Positions 11,823 through 22,698 of a stretch of DNA of 55,483 bases are shown one piece after another (within the stretch, counting starts at the first letter, position 1; each line of letters begins with the position of its first letter). The DNA is from Syncephalis plumigaleata. Its lineage: Eukaryota; Zoopagomycota; Zoopagomycetes; Zoopagales; Piptocephalidaceae. The notes below the pieces were generated by a model. The model made no database searches, was not told the origin of the DNA, and saw only the letters and a program-made list of their open reading frames with translations. The stretch spans positions 1 through 55,483 of the forward strand of contig JAIXMF010000047.1 in the NCBI GenBank assembly GCA_025201365.1, in the 5' to 3' direction. The translations under genes were made by a program, and so were the position numbers.

Positions 11823-13689
11823 AATCGTAAGTAAAGTGAAAAAGTAAAGTGAAAAAAGTAAGGGAATCTACAGTTTACAACAACGTAGTCTACTTTATTT
11901 TGTTTATGCCTCTCTCTCGTTCTCTTTTCTTTCTTAGTTCTATCTGTTAAACTATCTCATGCTTTATACGTTATATCTAATGGCGATATAGCATTTATCG
12001 TCTATTGGTACTCTTCAACACACGACTCATCAGAGTGTGCCTTCATAAGCTAATATGGATTGATGCGTGTGGATGGTGTAAGTTCTGTATAAGAAGAAGA
12101 CGAATAAGGAGTAACCAAGTGATGATGCACCAATCACGACGCGTCTTTCCTCCTCTCTTTCCTCTCTCTTTCCTCTCTCGTTTACTTGCTCACTTGCTCA
12201 CTTGCTCACTTGTTTGTACATGGTGTGTGAGAGAGGGAGAGAACATAGAAAGTGGCAACAGGTATATAATAAAGACTATTACTACAATAATGACCGGTAT
12301 TAATATCGATAATAGTATATTGCTTTCTTTACTCTTTTATTCGTCATTCCTAGTATAAATATACGAATTACTCTTGTTTAAACCACGTAGTAGTACTCTA
12401 GTAAGAATAGAGCTAGAGTCATTCTATAGTGAATAATATATTCTTTCTCTCTTCCTTTCTTTCTTCCTCTGTGTGGTTGGTTAGTTGGTTATCACAGTCC
12501 TTTTCATAGTCGGTTGGATTCGTGTTATCTGCGCAACCTCGTCTTTTTCTTTCCTTCGTCCACATTATTACATTTTGCGTTTTTGCTTTCTATATATTTT
12601 GCTTTGGATATAATAGTAGTAGCAATAGTAGTATCAGTTGTTACTTGGTGTCTCTAGTAGTAGTATCAGTTGTTACTTGGTGTCTCTAGTAGTAGTAGTA
12701 GTAACAGCATTCGTATAGGTTTATTCTTCTACTTGCTAGCTGTGCAATACCTCGTTCTTGTTCCTACTATTCGCGCATTGTTGCTCTCTCTTGTGATTGC
12801 TTTACCGCGCTCGTCAACACTATCTATACTGTACTTCACTCACGCATAATAGAACCTACGCATAGCAGTACTGACACTAGCACGTATCAACCTATTTATT
12901 AACCGAGTTATAGGCAATACGTGTGGATAATCGTGGTTTCACGTCTCTCTTCTTGAACTGCATTGCAAGTGTGTGCGTTTGTTTGTGTGCGTTTGTGTGT
13001 GTGCGTTTGTGTGTGTGTAGGCAGTGGCCTTTTTTACTACCAACCTCTCTCTCTCACTTCTCTCTCACTTCACTTCTCTCTGCTTGCCACTTCTCTTTTC
13101 ACGGCAAAGCTTGTTCTTCTTTTCATGCTTTTCTACTGATTTTTTGCTTCAATCTCTTAGTCTTATACGTTACTCTTCTTTCAATACTATCATTATTACT
13201 ATTTTATTACTATCATATTACTATCATATTACTATTATTATCATTATCATTATTGCCACTACTATTTTATATAAGCCAGTTTCCTTGGTCGTGAATATCG
13301 TATAGAATATTATCTGACGAACTCATACTCTTCTACTGCTTGCCTGCTACTTGTTTGCTTGTTACATTTCTGTTTTTCAGTTATCTTTTCTTGTCTTTTG
13401 CCATATCTTCTCATTCCGTGTCTATCAAGCAGCTAAACACCATTACTGTGACTATTACGAGGTTCCTACTATCTCTCCTATACGTATTCTTCAAGGTAGG
13501 TCTATCACTATATATACGCAAGGGTGGTGGCCGTTATTCTTATAACACTTCCTATTTGCTCGATTATGTTTGTATGCCTATGCCTATTGTATTGATAGTG
13601 AAAGTCACAATCGACTGTATGCTAACCAGTTTGTTTGTTATTTGTAAACTTTATGTTTAGACGACCAATCCTTTGACATTCCAGTCACT
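11823..13689. other. Long intergenic region between bL17m and PHD gene
   Basis: About 1.9 kb, divergent 5' region of both neighbours. The plus strand is strongly CT-rich from 12420 to 13320. A direct tandem duplication of about 32 bases (TATCAGTTGTTACTTGGTG core) lies at about 12627-12692, flanked by AGT trinucleotides. A GT/TG-rich patch lies at 12968-13018. Open frames here are low-complexity pyrimidine artefacts. Confidence 0.4.
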
Positions 13690-15686
13690 ATGTGTAAGTT
13701 GTCCCACTGAGTATGTCAGACACGCGTTTTATTCGCTTACTAACGTGGAATATTGTGTTCAATTAGCATTAACAGCAACACGTAGACGCAACCGTAACAC
13801 TTCCGGTAGTGGTTCCAGTTCACGTCGATCAACGTCCAACCATAACAATGATACAAGTAAATCGACCGTAGAACCTGACCGACCCGAAGGCGACAGTGAC
13901 AGCGATGTGATTAATTGCGTTTGCGGAGATGATTGTAAGTGCCAAAGCAAAGCAACAAAATGATGATTTCCTTTTTTTCCCTATACTCGGTCGAGAAATC
14001 TACCTTACCATTTAGTTTGCAATTGTACTGCTTCCAATCCCTCCCTATTAACTCTTTTCTCTTCTTACTTTATTGTAATAGTATACGACGGCACATTGAT
14101 GATACAGTGTGATCGTTGTTATTGCTGGCAACACGGTATTTGTGTCGGTATCAAATCACAAGAAGCGTGTCCTGACTTTTATCTTTGTACGGAGTGTCAA
14201 GATCAAGAGCTTGTTACACTGGCCACTAGCATGCCACAGTCTCAACGATCGGGTACACGGTAAGTTGAATGTTAACACTATATCCTATTGTCGTATCTCT
14301 TACCATATAGTCTAATTACTCATTTATAGATCACGTCGACCAAGTGGTGGAAATCAGAATGAAGACGCTACATCGTCATCGTCATCTGTGTCACCATCAG
14401 TAAATGAGACCAGTCATACAAATGGCAGTCGAGGCAATAATGGCAACAATGCTACTACTGCTAATGGTGCCACTAGTAATTCTACATCAAATGGTACATC
14501 TAGCGGAAATGGACGTTCTCGTCGATCTCGTGAACCGGAATCTCAATCATCGAAGCGTAACAATTCCCACTCAACCAATGGAAGATCCCGACGTCAACGA
14601 TCCTCAGATGATGAACCGGCTAGTCGACGTGATGTAGAAACAGCATCTGCTGCTATCAGCACTAGTAGTACTAATGCTGCTACTACTACTACTGCTACCA
14701 AGTCAGATGAAATAACATCGACGACAACCAGTAGACGTAAGCGTAAAACTGACATTTCAGATGATGGTGACGATCTAGATGATACGAGCATGGATGAAAC
14801 GAGTAAGTGAAAGCAATAATTCATTAATATACACGTATTAATATATATTTATTTGATTACTACGAGTATAGATCAACAACGACCAAAGAAAAAAGTCAAT
14901 TCTGATCAATCGGGCGATGATGTCAAGGTTAAGCCATCATCAACTGGTTCGATAAACAACAAGAATGACTTTGACATGGATGTTGACACTTCTCCTGAAT
15001 ATACACCCGCACCAACTAATGACGCTAATGCCTCACAAGCAGATAGCTGCAATGACTCACCGGATACATCTGCCACAACAAGTAACGCTCATTTGTCCAC
15101 GCCTAAACGTGCTCGTCGCAATCAACGATCCGGTAATGTTAAGGCCGAGGGACATGGCTCTAGTACAAGTGGTTCGACAACTACGCAAAGTGGAATAAAC
15201 ACCACGATTACAAGTACAATAAGTGTACACTCCATACCAAGCTATCGTCCACGTGTCTGGACAGGAAGAACCTCGATTGAAGATTTACGTCGACGTGCAC
15301 AACAAATCGAGGGCTATATCCGGCGACTACAACAAGACATGGATCCGCATATGTCACAGGAATCATCTTACTTTAGTCAGACGCCATTATCAGGATCGGT
15401 GGCACAGTCTCCCTCGGACACACTATTACAAAATACGACAATGGTGGCTAGTCCGGAATCATCAATTCACGATGAGACAATGACCAGTAGAGCTGCCACA
15501 CCTGACGCTATAACGATGTCACTAGTAGATATGGAACTACTGGAAGGTATTGAAACATTGCTGACCCAACCATCTGCCGAAGCAGTAGATACGAAGTTCG
15601 AAAAGTTCCCCTACTCGTGTCTACTAGAGGGAGTACGTCGTACAGCGGTAGCGTTTCTCGATCGACATAATGTGCAACAATCATGA
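13690..15686 (+). CDS. PHD-finger chromatin protein (Cti6/PHF20-like finger)
   Basis: Likely reader of modified histone tails. Exons 13690-13693, 13767-13934, 14082-14259, 14330-14802 and 14872-15686 total 1638 bases, 545 residues. The start codon is in a 4-base exon (ATG plus T) ending in a perfect GTAAGT donor; the intron has a CTAAC branch site, and no other ATG opens the frame. The PHD finger near residues 52-105 has the C4-H-C3 set: INCVCGDD, MIQCDRCYCWQHGICVG, CPDFYLCTEC. The rest is Ser/Thr/Asn-rich and basic, with several RRxR patches. A short conserved-looking block (SYRPRVWTGRTSIEDLRRRA) suggests a protein-binding segment. It resembles Cti6 of the Rpd3L deacetylase complex, but only the finger supports that. 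Confidence 0.8.
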
Positions 15687-16109
15687 AAACAACAACGATG
15701 ATGATACTGCGAGTTATCATAATTATAATCAGACACAGGGCCTCACGCATAAGTCCAATGCTCATTTATTATTTCCCCCTTTCCTTCCCCCTATTCTTGC
15801 TCATTCTAATGCGGTCGTATAAACGTGTACAAATTAATTAACAATAAAGCTTATTATTTACTTTATCTTTGGATTATATTACTACGAATATAGATTGACA
15901 TATTTATTCAATAAATGATTGAATGCTCTTGTAGATATATTTCTTGGTCCAAGGAATAATGACTTGAATGACATGGACACTAAATGAGGGTCTTGCACCA
16001 ATCCATTCTTGACTTGAATACCTATAATATCTACTTGATGATGTCCTTGTCTTGTTCTTTAATCATGATGGATTAGTATGAGTATAATTATTGTGGATTA
16101 TTGCCTTAC
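15687..16109 (-). other. Terminal exon and last intron of micro-exon gene A, with 3' intergenic
   Basis: On the minus strand the last intron runs 16109-16057: donor GTAAGG, branch TACTAATC, acceptor AAAG. It opens onto a terminal exon starting at 16056. That exon has two overlapping long open frames (stops near 15912 and 15890), but the preceding micro-exon already supplies TAA at 16114-16112, so I read it as 3' UTR. Both the intron and at least 150 bases of the exon are nearly identical to 40639-40860 on the plus strand. The stretch 15687-15890 is the 3' end of the convergent PHD gene and intergenic sequence. Confidence 0.55.
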
Positions 16110-19100
16110 CATTACTCGAGATGCCTTAACGATTAACGCGTATTCCATTACAATTAATGCGGCATTTGTTATCGTCATACTGCCCACTTACAAGCTATCA
16201 TACAATCATACGCATATCGTATTTATATTGATTGTAATCAGTGTATAGTCTATGACAATCGAAAAGATAGCTTACAATCTGATGTATGTCAGCATAGGTG
16301 GAGAACATGTCACATTGCAATGAGTAATGCGTATACATTGATTGACATGTCCACTTACTTCCTATTATTATTATTATTACAATCCACATGGATCGAGTAG
16401 CACATTATCATTGAGTGATCATACACTGTCATCGGAAATACTAGCTTACTTGCTATTCGATATCATTGTACCGGATTGCATATCGCACATCGATTAGTCG
16501 TACATCATGCATTGTGGCTATGCTTTCTTTTGACTTACATCCTGTGTTGTGCCATTGTGAATGAGCCATGTTACATGTTGCAATCAATGAATCATTTATT
16601 GTAGTCGAGATGATAGCTTACTTTCTATTGCCCATGATCGTATATTAGTCAACTCGTATTGCATTTAGCATAGCATAGCTTGTCATCAATCCATTGACTT
16701 GCCTCCTGTTGTATGTGATTATGCATGGATTACATGTCGTATTGTCATTAGCACACGACATATCACGATCGAATCACTGGCTTGCCTTCTGTTAATCCGG
16801 TAATACGTGAATTGTATGCCACATATCATCATTAGCATGTCACCTATTGCAAGTAAAAGTGCTCACTCACATGCTATTATACATGAGTATACACGATCCA
16901 TATGGCGTACATTGCAATTAGCACGCCATAGATTGTCATTAGGAATGCCAACTTGCCTCCTGTCATTCACAATCATATGTGAATTGAATGTCGCAATGTA
17001 ATTAGCGTATTGCAAATTGCCATTGAAACGTCCACTTGCCCTTTATTCTACGTAATCAAATGTGAGTCGTATGTTGCCTCGTGATTAGTGCAATATAGAA
17101 TGCAACAGCACTATCGACTTACATCCTATCGTATAGAAGTGTACATGAATCGTGTCCACATTACAATGAGCACATCGTCTATACTGATCGGCATACTAGT
17201 TTACCTTCTGTTCAATAGTTATACATCAATCATATGACATGATGTTGTTGTTGTTAGCACGACATACACGGCAACAATAAATCAACTTACTTGCTATCAT
17301 ACGCAATCACATAGACATGGATCGTATTCCATACTGCAATTAGTGGAGAATACGAGCCACTAGAATGCTAGCCTACCTTCTTCTATCATACATGATCATG
17401 CATGGATCGTATGCCATACATTGCCATTAGTATGTCGTATACCGGGATAAGAATGCCTGCTTACCTCCTATCACGCATAATCATAGGTGAGTTGTATGTC
17501 ACATTTCAATCAATATGCCCACTTACAAACTATAGAATGTGGCCATACATGAAACATATACCATCATACTGCAATCAATCTACCATACGATAACATTCGA
17601 ATGTTCACTTACTGCCTATGACACGTAAACATATACGAATGGGATATCATACTGCAGTTAGCGACTATACTATTTCAATGAATAGGTTGACTTTCTTACT
17701 ATCTATCATCCATGATCATTTGTGAGTGTACACCACGTCATTACGATTATTAGTCCATCGTCAAATTGCCATTAGAATGCTAGCTTACGGCCTATTATCC
17801 ACACGTATATGAATGATATGCCAAATTACTATCAGCTACCAATATCGTATTACAACATGAATGCTGACTTACTCCCTGATGCGCATAATCATATGTGGAT
17901 TGTATGTCCCATTCCAGTTAATGTCTCGTATGTCGTAACAAGAATAATAAACTTACAAACTACCACATACGACCATACGTGAATCATGTGCCATAATGCA
18001 ATCAGTACACCGCATGTCGTGATTACAATGTCCACTTACAAGCTGTTATATGTAATCACACGCAAGTTGTTTACCACATTGCAATTAGATCGACGTATCA
18101 ATGCTAAGAAATGCTAGCTTACATCCTAGTATCCATGATCATATGGAAGTTGTATGTCACACTATGATTAATGCTTCATGTCTATAAGCTGACACGTTTA
18201 ACTCACAAGCTATCATGCAGTCATACGTTAATCATTTGTGATATTCCGATTAGTATACCGTAGATTGTAATCTTGACATCAACTTACATGTTGATTCGCT
18301 TCCTCCAACTAGGTCATACAATAGTGGATTGGCTTCACACGATGCTTGCCCGAATCAAACAATAAAACTTACTTCTTTCTGTACATGATTATATGTGGAT
18401 TACATATCCAATTGTAATGAGTGTATGATGCATCATCATTTGGATATCAACTTACTTTCTATAATAGCGATACAAGCACATATCGTATTTCGATTAGTAT
18501 ACCGTAGATTGTAATCGTGACATCAACTTACATGTTGATTCGCCTTCTCCAACTAGGGAATACAACAGTGGATTAGCTTCATAAGATGCTTGACCGAATC
18601 AAACGATGAAACTTACTTCTTCCTGTGCATGATTATATGTAGATTGTACATCCCATTGTAATGAGTGCATGATACTTCATCATTCGGGTATCAGCTTACA
18701 TGCTATAACAATAGCAATAATACAAGTATGTGTCACATTCCGATTAGCATACCGTAGATTGTAATCAAAATGATGACTTACTTCCTTTCATACATGATCA
18801 ACAGTCAATAGTATACCACAGTACAATTAATACGCTATGTAAATCGGCTGGAATGCTGATTTACCTCCTAACATTTGTAGTTTTATGTGGATCATTCAAT
18901 GACATTACCATTAGCGTATCACATCTTGTAATCAACATGTCAGCTTACAAACTATCAAATGTAAGCATATATGAATTATAGGACATCTTGCAATTAGTTC
19001 ATTCAGCGGTAACATTGAAAAATAACTTACATTCTATCATTTGTAATCACATATGGGTCGTATTCATTACGATTAACACATAGCATACTGGAATTATGAT

Positions 19101-21925
19101 ACAAACTTACTATCTGTCATTCATAATCATATAGAAGCCGTAGCATCACTATTAGTTCACGATAACTTGTAATCGATATGCTAACTTACTTTCTGTTATA
19201 TGTAATTATCAATGGTTTGTATGTCGTGTTACAATTAGTTCATCGTATGATGTAATTACTATTATGACTCACGAACTGATGCGCATAAGTGTAAGTGAAT
19301 TGCACACCGATTACGATTAGCTCATCGTATGGTGCAGCTGCTATTCTGACCTACCGCCTGGTTATGCATAAGCATAAGTGAGTTGCGTACCAATTACGAT
19401 TAGTCCATCGTATACGGTAGTCACTGTTTTGGCTTACTTCCTGTCACGTTCAAGCGTAAGTAATCGTAAACCAATTTACAATTAATTCATTGTGTGCTAT
19501 AATCACTATTCTGACCTACCGCCTGATGCGCATAGGCATAAGTGAATTATACACCAATTACGATTAGTTCACCGTATGTTGTAGTTACTATTATGACTCA
19601 CGATCTGATATGCATAAGCACAAGTAATTGTACACCAATTTACAATTAGCTCATTGTGTGCTATAATCACTATTCTGACCTACCGCCTGATATGCATAAG
19701 CGTAAGTAAATTGTACACCAGTTTACAATTAGTCCATGGTATGCTATAATTGCTATGCAAACTTACTTTCTGTTATATGTAGCCATAATTGAATTTACAC
19801 CAAGCTATAATTAGCTGATTGCATTCTGTAATTACTATTGACTTACATCCTGTTACATGTAATCATACGTGAATTGTATACCAATTTGCAGTTAGCCCAT
19901 CGTATGCTGTAGGTATTATTTCCACTTACCCACTGCCATTCATAATCATGCATGAATTTTACGATATAATTAGCTTATCGTATGCTGTAATCATTATGCT
20001 AACGTACATCCTATCATGTATAATCATACGTGAGTTTCACAATATAATTATCACATCACATGCTGAAATCTGTATGTTGACTTACACTCTATCATTCATA
20101 ACCATACGTGAATTGTATACCAATTTGCAGTTAGCCCATCGTATGCTGTAATCATTATGCTAACTTACCCACTGCCATTCATAATCATACATGAATTTTA
20201 AGATATAATTAGTACATCGCATGGTGAAATCTGTACGTTGACTTACAGGCTATCATTCATAATCATACGTGAATTTCACAATATAATTAGCACACCGTAT
20301 GCTGTAATCATTATGCTAACGTACATCCTATCATTCATAGTCATACGAAAATTGTATGCCACGTCACAATTAATACTTCATTCATTGTCATCATAATGCT
20401 AGCTTACTCTTTGCTGCACGTATTCATATACAAATCATGTGCCACACTCCTATTAGTACATTCTACGGTGATTATAATGTTGGCTTACTATCTGTTGTAC
20501 GTGATAGTACGTGGATTGAATTCCACACTCCAATTAATGTCTCGTATGCTGCAATCGGTATAATAACTTACGGCCTATTGTATTCCATAGTCATAGGTGA
20601 GCTACATTTTAGGATTGTAGTCCACGTGTTAACTTACCGTCTATGTCGTGTGATCATCATACACACACACGTATATGAATTGTATTTGCATTATGATTAT
20701 TGTGATTATTATTGGAGTGCTAGCTTACATCTTTCTGCATGTGTTGTTACAAGTCAATCATGTATCGTGCTACAATCAGCATACTGTATCCTATAATCAT
20801 CATAATGACTTGCCTCCTATTAATCGCAATAATAAATATATACTATGATTAGTATACCGTATACTGACACAAGAATGCCAACCTACAATCTATGTCGTGT
20901 AATCATCCATCATGATCCATGTTCCACATTTCGATTAACACATTACATATCACCATAGGAATGTCTAGTTACCCTCTGTTACATGGATGCATATGTGAAT
21001 CACCAATCAATTTGTAATTAACCGATCGCACATTGCAATGATGATCACTTACATACTATTACTCGTAATCATATGTGAATTGGATGCCATAGGGTAATGA
21101 GTACATCGACTAGTAAGACTGAAATGCTAACTTCTTACAATCTATTATGTATATATATATGTGTGTGATGCATTGTTATTAACATGTCATGCATTAGTAT
21201 GGAAATATCCACTTACATACTAGTGCAATCATATGCGAAGAGAATGATGATGATTGTTGTTGTTGTTAGTAGTACATTATACAGTAATGCTAGACTAGCA
21301 ACTTACATCCTGTTACAGGTCATCGTACACGTATCATGACATGTCAACTTGTAATGAGCACATCGTATGCTATGATCGAAATGATCACCTACATGCTGTC
21401 ATGTGTGTGTGTGTGTGGAATGACAAGTGAAGCAATTGTGCCATTGCAATTAGTATGACCTATACTGCAATCAGAATACCACCCACTTACAATCTATTAC
21501 ACGTCATCATCGGTGAATCGAATGCCACATTCCAACGAGTGCTCGCTTACCCACTAATGCATGCAATCATACGTGAATCAAATGGCACATTACAATGATA
21601 CTAGTAGCTTACGTGTTCCTATGCATGATAATCATACGGGAATCGATTGCCACATTCCAATGAGCGTATGGCATAGTATCATCATGATTCACAACTCACC
21701 TCCTATCATACGAGTATTGCAATTAGTACGTTGTACGTTTATTTAGACAGAATATCAACTTACGTCTGCTTCTATAATAGTGACATATGATTTCGATTTA
21801 CATTCCAGTCAACACGATAGATGTCATGCTCACTCGTTGTTTAACTCACCAGCTATGATTGACAGCATCATATGTGGCATCATCATCAGTATCGCAATCA
21901 ATGTCATACGATATAGACTTACCAT
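16110..21925 (-). repeat. Tandem array of ~82-base intron units separated by 3-base exons
   Basis: Each unit on the minus strand reads AG, a variable triplet, GTAAGT (or GTAAGC, GTGAGT, GTAGGT, GCAAGT), a mid-unit CTAAT, then the next AG. First base of each exon: 21925, 21852, 21771 (8 nt), 21702, 21618 (6), 21553, 21493, 21395, 21309, 21219, 21141, 21055, 20975, 20889, 20816, 20734 (6), 20640, 20574, 20491, 20413 (6), 20327, 20249, 20171, 20088, 20010, 19932, 19849, 19769, 19686, 19604, 19522, 19440, 19357, 19275, 19192, 19113, 19033, 18951, 18867, 18784, 18702, 18622 (6), 18552 (21), 18458, 18378 (6), 18308 (21), 18209, 18125, 18042, 17959, 17875, 17791, 17702, 17615, 17529, 17467, 17382 (6), 17293, 17207, 17125, 17042 (AA instead of AG), 16959, 16873, 16788, 16705, 16624, 16541, 16452, 16361, 16278, 16194, 16114 (5). 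Splice signals are conserved while triplets and spacers diverge. Confidence 0.8.
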
Positions 21926-22585
21926 CTATTGATTGTCATTAGAAAGACCATTAGATAGTAGTATTACGATTAGTATGTTGACTAGTATCGATGATAATGA
22001 TGATGATGATAGAAATACCAGTGGAATTTGATGATACGGATGTTGTAGCATTGACTATAAGCTGGCTATTGTTATTATTATTATCAGCAGATGATTCCAT
22101 GTTGATATTGTCCTAATGGAAGAGAAACAAACAAACAAACAAACAAACGAAATGGAGTAATGAGTATAGAATAGAATAAAAAGAGTAGACACACCTGATG
22201 ATGATGATGATAAGATGAATCGATTAGCATTGTTTATTTATAGGTGGAATAGTCGTAATACAACAATGCCATACAGAATAGACAAATCGATATCATCACA
22301 TATCCAATAATTGCTTCTGAATGATGCTGCCATGCATGAATGTCGCCTTTGTCCTAATGAACATCAAACAGACAGCAATTGTGCCATGTCAATCATATGG
22401 ATATTGAACAGTAGATACGCAATCGAATTGCTTACATCTAGACACATTTACCTAGTCTACAATGACTACTACTAGTATCTATCAGTATGATAGCACTATT
22501 CATTGATTGATTACAGATACTACATTTACTGATGCTAATCAAACAATAAAATATACACTGACTTGCCATTGTTAATGTCTGCCAT
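16112..22585 (-). CDS. Micro-exon gene A: charged protein encoded by ~70 single-codon-scale exons
   Basis: Unknown family. From exon 22112-22019 (31 codons plus 1 base; sequons NAT and NST) the gene proceeds through 72 tiny exons to TAA at 16114-16112. Phase is 1 after the 94-base exon; two 3-base exons and an 8-base exon at 21771-21764 bring it to 0, and the next 85 codons contain no stop. Part of the product reads EEHWIHDYIYRIEKDTAIQR, then RDPWSDWDKAIAEAF. It later has two copies of LE(K/E)ANQH and a Lys/Glu-rich end. A tentative 5' end (ATG 22585; exons 22585-22567, 22437-22436, 22353-22275, 22194-22193) adds a short hydrophobic stretch (AIIGYVMISICLFC) and keeps frame; a start at ATG 22100 is the alternative. 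Total is about 155 residues. The hydrophobic stretch followed by sequons suggests a signal-anchored or secreted product. Splicing is inferred, not observed. Confidence 0.65.
18282..18720 (-). repeat. Block duplication of three array units (244-base period)
   Basis: Two adjacent blocks, with 21-base exons at 18308-18288 and 18552-18532, share most of their sequence at a 244-base period. Each contains the 21-base exon, a 6-base exon and a 3-base exon. The encoded peptides differ slightly (LEEANQH against LEKANQH; GAA-GAA against AAA-GAA; CAT against AAA). Donors and acceptors are intact in both copies. This shows the array grows by multi-unit duplication that keeps the reading frame. Confidence 0.75.
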
Positions 22586-22698
22586 AGCGCGTAACCGTGT
22601 GTCCTATTAATTGTCTAAATTTATACATTTGTTTTTTGTTTTTAGACCCAGTGTCTATTTATTTTTCTTTTTTTTTGCATTCTAGTCGTATATGCTTA

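Noticed and set aside
12923-13660. Several hydrophobic plus-strand open frames upstream of the PHD gene
   Set aside because: Encoded by CT-rich low-complexity sequence; no domain, and they do not splice into the PHD gene.
15890-16056. Terminal exon of gene A as a conserved C-terminal protein domain
   Set aside because: Two different frames are open in both copies and the copies differ in where each frame stops; the TAA in the preceding exon in both genes favours an untranslated exon.
16110-21925. CRISPR array or simple satellite/telomere-like repeat
   Set aside because: Regular ~82-base periodicity suggested it, but there are no identical repeats with unique spacers, the genome is eukaryotic, and the conserved positions are exactly splice donor, branch and acceptor while the rest diverges.
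22243-22353. Gene A ending at the TAA downstream of the hydrophobic exon (22353-22243) as a separate small TM protein
   Set aside because: Possible, since that frame continues as a longer hydrophobic helix to a stop. However, donors inside the exon, the in-phase 94-base exon beyond it and the array make a spliced continuation more coherent. Kept as an uncertainty in the 5' end.
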